From IMG/VR virus record IMGVR_UViG_3300032331_003108, positions 1 to 25,350 of that record: DNA of 25,350 nt, one strand, 5' to 3'. The translations under genes were made by a program, and so were the position numbers. The stretch comes from a virus. Shown in pieces: positions 9,479-17,834 of the stretch. The first letter of the stretch is position 1; each line of letters starts with the position of its first letter. The notes beneath the pieces were generated by a model that ran no database searches, was not told where the DNA came from, and was given only the letters and a program-made list of their open reading frames with translations.

Positions 9479-10659
9479 TATCCATTAATTATTTTAAAAC
9501 TATAATTATCATTATATACTATTGTTGAATTATTGATTGTGGTTTTAATTAAAACAGTATAATATCTTTCAGTTTGTAATCCATTCATATTTAAATCAAA
9601 ATAACTACCACTAGAGTCAGCATTAAGTTGAGTAAATTGATTATCAAAATTTATAACAAATTCATTTGTATCTAAATCTTTAATAGCCCAATATGATGCT
9701 GTAGGTAAATAATAATTTTGAGTGTAAACTGATGATGTTTGCCATAATTGAGGTGGATATTCTGGTCTAGAATTTATTCTAAATCTATTAACACTACCTG
9801 AATAGAAATAACCTGGATTTTGGGCTAATGTTATTACAGCTGGGAGTGTTTTAAGTATTGTTAATGTTGAAGATCCAGTATTCCATATGTAATCTCTCCA
9901 TTTAAATTCTAATAATGGTGGGTATATTGTATTAGTATCAACTGAAAAGAATTTAAGTTCAGGTTGAACATTAATATTACTTATAAATTCAGTTGCAGGG
10001 GATAATTTTACTATAAATCCATCGTCTGAAATTGCTCCTGTGTACCAAGCTCTTATTATATTAGAAACATTTAAATTAACATCTTTATCACTAGAATAAC
10101 TGAATATTTGTGAGGCTGTTATAGGATATAGGTTAGAATTAAAATAATTAACATTAGATCCTGTCCACCAGTTTCCTCCACCAGCTTGAGCATAACTAGT
10201 ATTAAATGAACCAGTTCTATTAGCTGGGAAACTTCCTGTTAGCCACCTAGTAGAACCGGAATAGTCTAACCATATCCAACTAGTTCCATTAGATATTTCA
10301 GGCTCATCTAAATATTTACCTGTACCCATACCCCAATTTCCATATATAGGAAAGCAATCAATTTGAGTGTCTAATGCTAATCCAGTTTCAGTAGAAATAA
10401 AACAATTTAAAGTCGCGCTCCAAGATGATGTATTCATTAACTGGGCTGAGCTGCTAATACCCATTTTATTTTCTATAATATCATTAATTTCATCTTGTGA
10501 AAATTGAATAAGAAATCTACTTACTTGTGGGTTACTGTTATTTTCAGTTGCTATTTGAGTTTGAGTAGATTCAATAATTTCATCCAACCCAGTATTCATT
10601 TGGGGAAACATTGAATACAGAGTAGCATCTTGAGTAGGGAATATTTTATATACGGCCAT
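9478..10659 (-). CDS. Phage structural protein with DNRLRE-like beta-sandwich
   Basis: This 393-aa protein starts AVYKIFPTQDATLYSMFP, and continues with SRFLIQFSQDEI, a VNLNVSNIIRAWYTGAISDDGFIVKLS block and a PPLLEFKWRDYIW strand near residue 255. This order (opening strand with DAT, a soluble chain, then V-T-x-I-x-x-W followed by G-F-x-x-K) resembles the DNRLRE domain found in surface-exposed and virion beta proteins; the match is by eye. The region after about residue 260 is a separate beta domain ending in TTINNSTIVYNDNYSFK. It follows gp6 by 18 bases, with a TATTTATAAT motif in the gap, so it could start a separate late transcript. A baseplate or proximal-fibre role is inferred from position. 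Confidence 0.65.
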   Translation of the reverse strand: MAVYKIFPTQDATLYSMFPQMNTGLDEIIESTQTQIATENNSNPQVSRFLIQFSQDEINDIIENKMGISSSAQLMNTSSWSATLNCFISTETGLALDTQIDCFPIYGNWGMGTGKYLDEPEISNGTSWIWLDYSGSTRWLTGSFPANRTGSFNTSYAQAGGGNWWTGSNVNYFNSNLYPITASQIFSYSSDKDVNLNVSNIIRAWYTGAISDDGFIVKLSPATEFISNINVQPELKFFSVDTNTIYPPLLEFKWRDYIWNTGSSTLTILKTLPAVITLAQNPGYFYSGSVNRFRINSRPEYPPQLWQTSSVYTQNYYLPTASYWAIKDLDTNEFVINFDNQFTQLNADSSGSYFDLNMNGLQTERYYTVLIKTTINNSTIVYNDNYSFKIING

Positions 10660-10669
10660 TATTTTTGAT

Positions 10670-10677
10670 TATAAATA
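10670..10677 (-). promoter_or_regulatory. Candidate late-promoter motif TATTTATA (copy 2)
   Basis: The coding strand reads ATAATATTTATAATCAAA in the short gap between gp6 and the 393-aa gene; TTTATAAT ends eight bases before the ATG. The opposite strand carries the exact octamer TATAAATA. The recurrence before several late genes is the only evidence. Confidence 0.35.
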
Positions 10678-12552
10678 TTATAGTGGTACTACTTTACCTT
10701 GTATATCTTGGTTTAAGTATTTAACTTCGAATATAGATGGATCAAGTGAAGGATATATTACGTTTGCTGATGTAGCTCCTTTAATATCGTAAGCATAAGG
10801 ACTATATCCTAAATATTCTCCAACTAAATTTGTTATCTCAATATTCTTAACAGTTTGAACACCTTGTATTTTATCTAATAAGATATATAATTCTCTTAAT
10901 ATTATAGGTTGATTAATTTGCCAATTATCTATAGCGAAATATACTTTTAAAGCGTCAATACATTTAATTAATACTTCATTATTATTATAATTAGGTAATA
11001 TTATTATTTCAAAATTTACACCTATATTAATTATAAATCCATCTTTAATATTAACAGCATCACCAATCATTCTATATTGAGATAAATATGTTGTTAAGTT
11101 TTGTTTTAAAGCATCTGAACATGTACGTAGTGTTTTGTCACTATTATAACTTAAGGTATATAGATCTAATACTGAATTAGATTCTCCAGTTGATATTAAA
11201 GCGTCTCGTTTAGTTGGTTCAATATAAGCTTTAGATATAACACCATATTTAGCTGGCATAGATAATGCTCTTACTAAATAATCATCTTGGGTTACATTAC
11301 GTAATTGTGATGCAAAATTCGCCATAGAATTTTGTCTAATTTCTTCAATTGTATCTCCATCACCTCCTCCATCAGCTGCTAATGGATTAGTAACAGCTAA
11401 TGAATTAAATACAGTTGTAGCTGTTGTAGAATTTAAATTAGAATTCAAAAATGTAGGAGTTGAATTTAATGTATTCAAAACATTAGCATTAACATTTGAT
11501 GTAACACCACCGCCTGTTAAATATCTTACAGTTAATGTTGTGTTAGATGGTGCAATACCATATGTTTTTGTAAATAAGAAATTAGATGGAGAATAAGCAG
11601 TTGTAAGTTTTGTTTTTTCAAATGGTAAACCTATACCAACGTTATTTGGGTTTGGAGTTATTTCTTCATCAGAATCATTTACTGTACCTGCACCAAACTG
11701 GAATTGTAGTGTTGTTGAGTTTAAGAAACGTGTTACAAATCGACGTTGTTGTTTTTCTAATTTAAGAAGATAAGGTGCGTTACCTTGATTAACATAAAAA
11801 TTAGGATCATTAGGATTAGTATTTTTAATAGAATTATAAACCATCTCTTGACCTAAATGGTCTACTTCATACCATTGATTGCCATCACTATCAAATACAT
11901 CTAATATACCTATAATATTATTACCAATTAAATCAACAGTTGTAAATTTCTGTGGGTTACCAAAACTAAATGTTGTTGTGTTAATAGTTGATGATATTGC
12001 TTTTCTTGTTTTTTTAAGTAAGAAATAAGTTGGATTACTTCCAGCCACAGAATATACAGTTACTTCTGTTGGATCTTGAGATGAGGACACAGTAAAATCT
12101 ACTGGATCTTCTACTAAAAATGTTGTTGTTACATTTGTCAATGTTGATGATACTGTGGAATTAGTTGGTACAACTAAAGCATAATTATAATCAGGTATAT
12201 ATTGACCTCCTGAGGATATTGATGGAACTTGTTGATAAAAATCAATTTCTGTTATTGCTACTTGTGTTACGTTTGGTTTATACCCAAACATATAAGCTAA
12301 TTCAAATAAATTATTTGTTTGACGAGCATATTGTAAGAAATTTTCTTGAAATTGATTGTCAAGATAAAAAGATAAAACATCACCAACATAAGATGCCATC
12401 TCCATAAACATCATACCAGGAGATGTAGGACTAAAGTCATTATATGTTGTAGGAAAATACGTTTGAGCATAGTTTATTAGACTGGCTCTTAACTCAGTAA
12501 AATCCTTATTTATGTATTTTATATCTTTTTTAGTATTATTATTTGTAGCCAT
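10678..12552 (-). CDS. gp6: Baseplate wedge protein, gp6-like / baseplate J family
   Basis: This 624-aa protein is close to the length of T4 gp6 (about 660 aa), which forms the inner ring of the baseplate wedge. Diagnostic stretches are the N-terminal DIKYINKDFTELRASLINYAQ and SPGMMFMEMASYVGDVLSFYLD, and a central DGDTIEEIRQNSMANFASQ followed by QDDYLVRALSMPAKYGVI, which is typical of gp6 and the baseplate J superfamily. The C-terminal part (ALKVYFAIDNWQINQPIILRELY, then IQGVQTVKNIEITN) is also family-like. It starts with a TAATG overlap with the gp25 gene, matching the gp25-gp6 order of T4-like genomes. Assignment is firm. Confidence 0.93.
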   Translation of the reverse strand: MATNNNTKKDIKYINKDFTELRASLINYAQTYFPTTYNDFSPTSPGMMFMEMASYVGDVLSFYLDNQFQENFLQYARQTNNLFELAYMFGYKPNVTQVAITEIDFYQQVPSISSGGQYIPDYNYALVVPTNSTVSSTLTNVTTTFLVEDPVDFTVSSSQDPTEVTVYSVAGSNPTYFLLKKTRKAISSTINTTTFSFGNPQKFTTVDLIGNNIIGILDVFDSDGNQWYEVDHLGQEMVYNSIKNTNPNDPNFYVNQGNAPYLLKLEKQQRRFVTRFLNSTTLQFQFGAGTVNDSDEEITPNPNNVGIGLPFEKTKLTTAYSPSNFLFTKTYGIAPSNTTLTVRYLTGGGVTSNVNANVLNTLNSTPTFLNSNLNSTTATTVFNSLAVTNPLAADGGGDGDTIEEIRQNSMANFASQLRNVTQDDYLVRALSMPAKYGVISKAYIEPTKRDALISTGESNSVLDLYTLSYNSDKTLRTCSDALKQNLTTYLSQYRMIGDAVNIKDGFIINIGVNFEIIILPNYNNNEVLIKCIDALKVYFAIDNWQINQPIILRELYILLDKIQGVQTVKNIEITNLVGEYLGYSPYAYDIKGATSANVIYPSLDPSIFEVKYLNQDIQGKVVPL

Positions 12553-12959
12553 TATTGGAAGGTTATTTGTACTTGGTCTGAGATTCCTGTGTCTATGATA
12601 TTATATTTTAAAACCATTGTGACTTCATTATTATCAGTATCTGATTCTATATTTAAAGAAGCTACAAAAACATTAGGAAAATATAAAGCTATTTTTGATT
12701 GTATATCTTGTTTAAGTCCATCTAAATTACCACTAGTAATTTGTTCAAAAATGAATGCTCTTAAATTAGCTCCAAACGTTGGATTTAAATATATTTCACT
12801 AGTATTAGTTAAAAAATAATTAAGTAAATTATTTCTAACAGCATCTTTAGTAGTATATGTAGAAAAAAATACCGCAGGGGCATTAAAAGGAATGCTTACT
12901 CCAACAGCCGTTCCCGGCTGTGTATCAATAGGAAATATTTTTTTAGGTCCGAATGCCAT
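12552..12959 (-). CDS. gp25: Baseplate wedge protein, gp25-like
   Basis: At 135 aa this matches T4 gp25 (about 132 aa), the conserved small wedge protein that helps initiate sheath assembly. The core reads NLLNYFLTNTSEIYLNPTFG followed by ANLRAFIFEQIT, and the C-terminus has the DNNEVTMVLKYNIIDTGISDQVQITF strands usual in the gp25/TssE-like family. The first residues (FGPKKIFPIDTQPGTAVGVS) resemble other phage gp25 N-termini. It overlaps its upstream and downstream neighbours by one base each. Position directly before gp6 supports the call. Confidence 0.92.
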   Translation of the reverse strand: MAFGPKKIFPIDTQPGTAVGVSIPFNAPAVFFSTYTTKDAVRNNLLNYFLTNTSEIYLNPTFGANLRAFIFEQITSGNLDGLKQDIQSKIALYFPNVFVASLNIESDTDNNEVTMVLKYNIIDTGISDQVQITFQ

Positions 12960-13303
12960 TATCTATTCATTAAACCCATTATCTGATCTAATCCTAATTC
13001 ACCTTCAGGTAATTGTCCATTTACAGGATCAACAGGTCCTGCTGATCTAAATGGTATGTTTTCAGTTGATGCTATCCCTCCGTTTTGCATGTCTTCAAGT
13101 ATATTGCCAAACATTGCTCTACGTTCAGATGGAGTTAGTTGTTTAGATGATTGGGTATTAGATTGTGTATTAAAAGGTTGCACACTTTCTGTAACTACAT
13201 TTTTTGGAGCTTTAACGGCTTCAAGTAAGATATCACGTAATTCTTCTTGAATTACTTCTTTTACTGATTCTTTAATGATTTTTTTAAATTTTGTAACGTC
13301 CAT
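12959..13303 (-). CDS. Conserved small phage protein upstream of gp25
   Basis: This 114-aa protein begins with an amphipathic charged helix (KFKKIIKESVKEVIQEELRD) and continues with a Gln/Ser-rich linker, an SERRAMFGNILEDM helix, and a Gly/Pro-rich tail ending in GLDQIMGLMNR. It looks like two short helices joined by disorder, as in assembly factors or small virion proteins. It sits between the 633-aa gene and gp25, with a TATTTATAAC motif just before its start. I do not recognise a named family and assign no function. Confidence 0.6.
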   Translation of the reverse strand: MDVTKFKKIIKESVKEVIQEELRDILLEAVKAPKNVVTESVQPFNTQSNTQSSKQLTPSERRAMFGNILEDMQNGGIASTENIPFRSAGPVDPVNGQLPEGELGLDQIMGLMNR

Positions 13304-13307
13304 ATGT

Positions 13308-13315
13308 TATAAATA
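13308..13315 (-). promoter_or_regulatory. Candidate late-promoter motif TATTTATA (copy 3)
   Basis: The coding strand reads CCCAATATTTATAACAT directly before the ATG of the 114-aa gene, in an 18-base gap. TTTATAAC ends only two bases before the start codon. If it acts as a -10 box the transcript would be leaderless or start inside the gene, so a translation or processing role is also possible. Confidence 0.3.
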
Positions 13316-13321
13316 TTGGGT

Positions 13322-15223
13322 TTAATAAGCTTTTAAATTATCTCTATCAATTATTAATTTAAGTTCATTAATTAATATTAAATCTTGTGTTGTGAATGAT
13401 AGTTCGGTTTGTACTAATATAATACCACTTTGATTTTTCCCCACAGCTCTTCTACGATTTACTGTTGGAGTGTATGGTACTTCTTCAATTTCTATTAAGA
13501 ATCCAGCATATGTAACTTGATTAATTGTATTATCTGCTTGAGTTTGTTGAGCTGCTATAGATATTAAATCATTTGAAATTGGTGTTAAACCGGGGAATAC
13601 TGGAGCGTTTGGTGGGGTATTAGATACATTACCTGCTAAATCAGGGGCACATTGTTTTAATTTAATATCTAAAGCTGACAATATTCCTACTATCTGTTGT
13701 ATATATAGGTTCACTAATGATATTGCGAGTGATGCAGATGCTATTGAATTAGCAATTTTGGGTAAACGTGGTGTACCATCTTTTTCAAATGTTGATTTAT
13801 TTATTATAGTTTCTAAATCACTTAATGTTGAAGTAACAACACCAGGAACACCAGGAGGACTAGGTACAGTTTTAACAGCCAATGATGTTGCTGTTTTTGT
13901 AGTTTTTAAAGCATCTATAACTGTTTGACTTATACTAAGAAATGTATTTAATCCGGTTAATGCTAATGTAAGTGTATTTAATTGTTTACCAATAATATTT
14001 AAAGATGTTACTAAATTATTTCGAGTGGCAATAAGTTCTTTAATAGTAGAATCATTTGGATTTGGACAACCATCAGCAAATACTGTTTTTAATATTGTAA
14101 CTATTTGTTTAGGAAGTTCATTAAATGTGAATGATCCAAAATTTATCAATTGGGTGCGTAAATTATCTTCAGCAATTTGTAAAGTTACAGGTATTGCTTC
14201 TTTTTTAGCAGTTAATGTTTTTATTAATGCTTCTGTTTCTGATCCTTTAATACCATTTTTTACTTTTTCATTTAAAGCATCAATTTGATCTTGAATTTTT
14301 TGTTGTTCTTTTGGTACTTTTTCTTTTAATTTTTTAATCTCATTTTCTACTATTTGAGTAATAAATTTTTTAACAATACCAATAGCAATAGGTATTAATA
14401 CTACTATTATTTTTTTACCTAAAGCTGTTATAGCTTTACTCAACTTAGCATTACCTTTAGCTTTTAATGATTCTGGGGTTGCGTTTTCAATAGCAGGTAA
14501 ATCAACATCTATAATTTTAGTATTATCACTTTTAATTTGCTCTGCTTCTTTTTTTCTTGTATTTTCTATATCTAATGGGGTTGGTACTTTTTCACCAATA
14601 CTATCTAGGGGTGGGGTAGAAAGAAGGGGAGGAATAACTTCAATGATAGTAAATGTTTTATCTATTTTTTCTTTTGAAAAAGCCTCTATGATCTTCTCTA
14701 GCATACCATTTGCTAGTTTTTCATAATCTTCATTAGATATGGGTTCATTTGGAGATGTATCGTCAAATTCATTGGTAAGAGTTGTACCTGCTAAATTATC
14801 ATATTGATATGTATCTATGAGTTGTAAAAAAGCGTCCGCACCTTCTGTTGAGTTAAGACTGTCGTCTCTCTCAGGAGGAGAATTGGGAAAAGTCGTAGTT
14901 ACTTTTATTATAGATCCTTCTATGGTGAAAGTAATTTCCTGTCTATAATTTCTTTCATTTGTAGATATTGGATTTGTTATACCAATTATGTAAATAGGGG
15001 TAGAATTTATACGGTTTTGAGTAGGAGATATTTCAGAAGTATTTAATTCTGGAGTTGGGTTATTAATTTTCTTAATAAGACTTATATTTTGACTAGCGGT
15101 ACCTGTATAATTTTGTATACCTTTTTCTTCAGCTAGTTTTTTTCTATTTGCAAAAGAAGAATCTATTCCTTTAGATCTAAGAAAATCAATAATACTATTT
15201 GTATAGTTTGAAGAAGATGCCAT
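13322..15223 (-). CDS. 633-aa phage protein with cell-wall-like N-terminal module and central coiled coil
   Basis: Residues 5-52 (YTNSIIDFLRSKGIDSSFAN, then RKKLAEEKGIQNYTGTASQN) strongly resemble a short module I associate with phage and bacterial cell-wall hydrolases and tail proteins of the pattern DYLKSxGxDSSFxxRxxLAxxxGIxNYTGTAxQN. Residues about 265-290 form a hydrophobic helix (IIVVLIPIAIGIVKKF), followed to about residue 340 by a charged coiled coil. The C-terminal third has long helices and ends with a beta domain (YAGFLIEIEEVPYTP). Lying between the gp5-like spike and gp25, it could be a baseplate hub protein or one that meets the cell envelope during injection; neither can be shown here. 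It is too unlike T4 gp53, gp27 or gp29 by eye to name. Confidence 0.62.
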   Translation of the reverse strand: MASSSNYTNSIIDFLRSKGIDSSFANRKKLAEEKGIQNYTGTASQNISLIKKINNPTPELNTSEISPTQNRINSTPIYIIGITNPISTNERNYRQEITFTIEGSIIKVTTTFPNSPPERDDSLNSTEGADAFLQLIDTYQYDNLAGTTLTNEFDDTSPNEPISNEDYEKLANGMLEKIIEAFSKEKIDKTFTIIEVIPPLLSTPPLDSIGEKVPTPLDIENTRKKEAEQIKSDNTKIIDVDLPAIENATPESLKAKGNAKLSKAITALGKKIIVVLIPIAIGIVKKFITQIVENEIKKLKEKVPKEQQKIQDQIDALNEKVKNGIKGSETEALIKTLTAKKEAIPVTLQIAEDNLRTQLINFGSFTFNELPKQIVTILKTVFADGCPNPNDSTIKELIATRNNLVTSLNIIGKQLNTLTLALTGLNTFLSISQTVIDALKTTKTATSLAVKTVPSPPGVPGVVTSTLSDLETIINKSTFEKDGTPRLPKIANSIASASLAISLVNLYIQQIVGILSALDIKLKQCAPDLAGNVSNTPPNAPVFPGLTPISNDLISIAAQQTQADNTINQVTYAGFLIEIEEVPYTPTVNRRRAVGKNQSGIILVQTELSFTTQDLILINELKLIIDRDNLKAY

Positions 15224-16446
15224 TATGCTGTTTTTACATATTTTGATTTAATATTATCTAAATTAGTACTCAATTGAGATAATGTTGTAGTTAATTGGGA
15301 TGCAACAGCATTTAATGGAGCTAAAGGAGTACCAGGTGGTACACCTACTAATGTACTACATATTTGTGTAAAAGATTGTAAATTTTGTACTAATGTTTTT
15401 AATAATGAGACTGTTGTATCCCCCAATAATACTGATTCTGTAGCATCTTTGGAACCTAAATAAACATTAGTTGATTGTATTATAGTATTTGGAGCATCAA
15501 TATTAATAGATGAGACTGCATTTAGATTAATAGATTTTTTAGAACTTAATAATATATGATCCTGAGTGGTATTAAATATTAATCGTCCTGAATTTAGGAT
15601 GATTTGTGGATTGTCTTTATATTCTTTAGGGTTAGTAGGTGGGTCTGTTTTATAACTTACATAACTAGTACTTGATGCTTCTAATGGTATTTTTTGAGTA
15701 CTAGTACTATATATTGAAGATAAATCTTCATTTATACCTTCAGTAATGGGTATCCATCCTTCCTCATTAGATAATGGTGATTGTCCATTACGTAATATTG
15801 TTATTGGGTCTCCATTAATACCAGTAGTAGACCAATTATTTTGTCTATTTGCAACTGTTGAACCAAATCTTATACTATTTCCCCATCTTCCTTCTTGTAT
15901 TATATCACCCTCAAATGGGAGTAATGGATGAATATTTGAGCGTTCTATAAAGGTTTGTCCTAAATATATTTCAGTACTTTGATCAGTGACACGTCTAACA
16001 CTACCTACTTCAGTTTGAGTATAATCTTTTACTTGTGATGGTGGTGGTACGAAAGAATTTTCAGGGTAAGCGTTATGATGGGGATGATTCCATAATGAAA
16101 CAATATTAACATAATATGGACGAGTCGCGTTCCATGTTAATTCAATTCCTGTACTAGGTAACGCCATTAAAAATACTATTTCATTTACTAAAGGATAATT
16201 TTTAGTATTAGGATGTAAAGGATAAGCTACTGATAATGTATTTGATATACCAGATGGGTTAGATACATCTTCAAATTCTATAGCTCCTAATGAATTCCAT
16301 TCACCTAATTCTTTAAATTTTGGATGTTCTTCATTAAGTATTATACTTTTAACACGAACCGGAACAAATTGAGGTTGATTAATAATTCCAGATTGTTGAT
16401 TAATCTGAGCACTGACAAATGAATTTAATCCGTATTTAGTAGCCAT
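15223..16446 (-). CDS. gp5: Baseplate central spike protein, gp5-like (OB fold plus beta-helix)
   Basis: This 407-aa protein has an N-terminal OB-like domain (residues about 25-130: FVPVRVKSIILNEEHPKF, LGAIEFEDV, YPLVNEIVFLMALPS), a conserved HPLLPFEGDIIQEGRWGNSI stretch near residue 175, and a repetitive beta-helix-like segment at about 280-345 (IILNSGRLIFNTTQDHILLS, then SINLNAVSSINIDAPN). This layout matches the T4 gp5/VgrG spike that pierces the outer membrane. The last 60 residues are helical and may trimerise. I see no lysozyme domain between the OB fold and the spike, unlike T4 gp5, so peptidoglycan digestion would need another protein. It overlaps both neighbours by one base. Confidence 0.82.
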   Translation of the reverse strand: MATKYGLNSFVSAQINQQSGIINQPQFVPVRVKSIILNEEHPKFKELGEWNSLGAIEFEDVSNPSGISNTLSVAYPLHPNTKNYPLVNEIVFLMALPSTGIELTWNATRPYYVNIVSLWNHPHHNAYPENSFVPPPSQVKDYTQTEVGSVRRVTDQSTEIYLGQTFIERSNIHPLLPFEGDIIQEGRWGNSIRFGSTVANRQNNWSTTGINGDPITILRNGQSPLSNEEGWIPITEGINEDLSSIYSTSTQKIPLEASSTSYVSYKTDPPTNPKEYKDNPQIILNSGRLIFNTTQDHILLSSKKSINLNAVSSINIDAPNTIIQSTNVYLGSKDATESVLLGDTTVSLLKTLVQNLQSFTQICSTLVGVPPGTPLAPLNAVASQLTTTLSQLSTNLDNIKSKYVKTA

Positions 16447-16787
16447 TAGTTATTTTCTGTGTGGATTTTTTGTATTTCTGTTAATAATTGAGCTTTTTCT
16501 TCTTCAGATATACCATAATCACTAGCGTCAACTGATGATGAGTTTAATATTCTTTGAATAATAGTAGACATTTTGATAAGTTGTTCATCGTTCTTTACAC
16601 CTATCTCCATGTACTCTTTAATTAATGGTACTATTAAGGTAGCATCACCTATATCATTAATCAATGGTTTTAATTCAGATATTAAAGCAGATATTTGTTT
16701 TTCTTTCTTCTTTTGGTTATCGTATATCTCTTCTAAAATATCGCTAAATTTTTTCTTACTAAATACTATATTATCTAATGCACTCAT
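16446..16787 (-). CDS. Small helical phage protein, unknown function
   Basis: This 113-aa protein is predominantly charged alpha-helix, with heptad-like stretches at residues 12-40 and 55-85 and a C-terminal EEEKAQLLTEIQKIH helix. It opens the late structural run and ends in a TAATG overlap with the gp5-like gene. Before it lies a 28-base gap with a TATTTATAAT motif. Candidates by position are a small baseplate or hub assembly factor. No family is recognised. Confidence 0.58.
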   Translation of the reverse strand: MSALDNIVFSKKKFSDILEEIYDNQKKKEKQISALISELKPLINDIGDATLIVPLIKEYMEIGVKNDEQLIKMSTIIQRILNSSSVDASDYGISEEEKAQLLTEIQKIHTENN

Positions 16788-16801
16788 GTGTATAAATTTA
16801 T

Positions 16802-16809
16802 TATAAATA
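16802..16809 (-). promoter_or_regulatory. Candidate late-promoter motif TATTTATA (copy 4)
   Basis: The coding strand reads TTACATATTTATAATAAAT between the sigma-factor gene and the 113-aa gene. TTTATAAT ends 12 bases before the ATG. This is the junction between the regulatory block and the structural run, exactly where a late promoter would be expected. Confidence 0.4.
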
Positions 16810-16815
16810 TGTAAC

Positions 16816-17541
16816 TTAAAAATTTGTATATCCCTCTTCTAAATAAAATAAATATTTTTTCTTAAAAATACTATGTAATTTATCTGCTACTTTGGTAATT
16901 TTTGATGTTTTTACATCAATAATCTCACGGATATATATATAAAGTGCTTTTTTATTAAATATATCTAAACTATTTCGTTTACGGAATAATTCCAAAATAG
17001 CATCAGCTGTTTGAGCCTCGATGTCTTTAGGGAATAATTCAAATATATTATTTGTACAATACTCAACATATTTGTCTATAAAAAATGATAAATTAGTACT
17101 AATTACAGATGATTTCACATCATCTAATTGATATGAAAATTTTTCATCTTCTTCAATAGAAGCTATAGGTACTTTTTCTACTTGTTTTTTATAGTTATTT
17201 TGATTAGATAATATTAAGTAACGTTTAGCTATAGTTCCAAAGTAAGAAAATGCCTTAGTACCTTTACTTTGATCATATAAATGAATCTTACTGAGTAAGA
17301 ATATAATAACTTCATGTTGAAGGTCAGTAATATTATCTACTTCAGTATAGTAGAATTTAAATGTGTGTATTATATTTTCAGTTAATTTGAAAAAAGCAGG
17401 ATGAATTCGTTCATTATATATTCTATTACGCTCCTCTTCATCAGTACTTACTACATACTCTACAATAGCATTTTCTGTGTCTTGTGTAAAATAAACATTA
17501 GACTTTTTCTTTTTCTTCTTTACTACAACTTCTTCTACCAT
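16816..17541 (-). CDS. gp55: Late-transcription sigma factor, T4 gp55-like
   Basis: This 241-aa protein has the layout of phage late sigma factors related to T4 gp55, which redirects host RNA polymerase to late promoters. A lysine run (residues 8-13) precedes VYFTQDTENAIVEY. Residues about 47-112 correspond to sigma region 2: FFKLTENIIHTFKFYY, then DLQHEVIIFLLSKIHLYDQS and KGTKAFSYFGTIAKRYLI, the best conserved stretch. Residues about 180-232 are helical with a possible helix-turn-helix (REIIDVKTSKITKVADKL). It is longer than T4 gp55 (about 185 aa), like the homologues in marine T4-like phages. It starts with a TAATG overlap with the membrane-protein gene and seems to be read from promoter P4, which has host-type elements. 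A gp33-like co-activator was not found here. Confidence 0.85.
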   Translation of the reverse strand: MVEEVVVKKKKKKSNVYFTQDTENAIVEYVVSTDEEERNRIYNERIHPAFFKLTENIIHTFKFYYTEVDNITDLQHEVIIFLLSKIHLYDQSKGTKAFSYFGTIAKRYLILSNQNNYKKQVEKVPIASIEEDEKFSYQLDDVKSSVISTNLSFFIDKYVEYCTNNIFELFPKDIEAQTADAILELFRKRNSLDIFNKKALYIYIREIIDVKTSKITKVADKLHSIFKKKYLFYLEEGYTNF

Positions 17542-17834
17542 TATATATTTTTAATATTAAATTTATTCAATACTTCTTGTATTGATAATAATTGCTCAAA
17601 GAAGAAACCTACCTCATCGTCACTTTTAAATGAACCTTTAGAATCTACTTCTTTAAGTCTTCTATCAGAATGTTCTATAATATCTGCTATTTTATTTAAA
17701 TAAGACATGTATCCACTTAAAATTTTAGATTGGTTTTCAACCATGTCTTCTAATTTTTCATTCTTGCGTAATAAATTAAAAGTAGTGTAACTTAAAATTA
17801 AAATTAACGCGATTAAAACGTATGTTAGTACCAT
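17541..17834 (-). CDS. Small one-pass membrane protein
   Basis: Residues 1-20 (MVLTYVLIALILILSYTTFN) are a single strongly hydrophobic N-terminal helix followed by positive residues (LRKNEK), which predicts an N-out/C-in inner-membrane anchor. The remaining 75 residues are charged helix with heptad-like spacing. The gene is wedged between the HD-domain gene and the sigma-factor gene with one-base overlaps at both ends, so all three should be made together. It could be a spanin- or holin-like protein or a membrane tether, but there is no lipobox or second membrane helix to support a lysis role. Confidence 0.6.
   Translation of the reverse strand: MVLTYVLIALILILSYTTFNLLRKNEKLEDMVENQSKILSGYMSYLNKIADIIEHSDRRLKEVDSKGSFKSDDEVGFFFEQLLSIQEVLNKFNIKNI

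Noticed and set aside
17541-17834. Holin or spanin assignment for the small membrane protein
   Set aside because: It has one N-terminal helix and no lipobox partner gene or endolysin beside it, so the lysis label is not supported.
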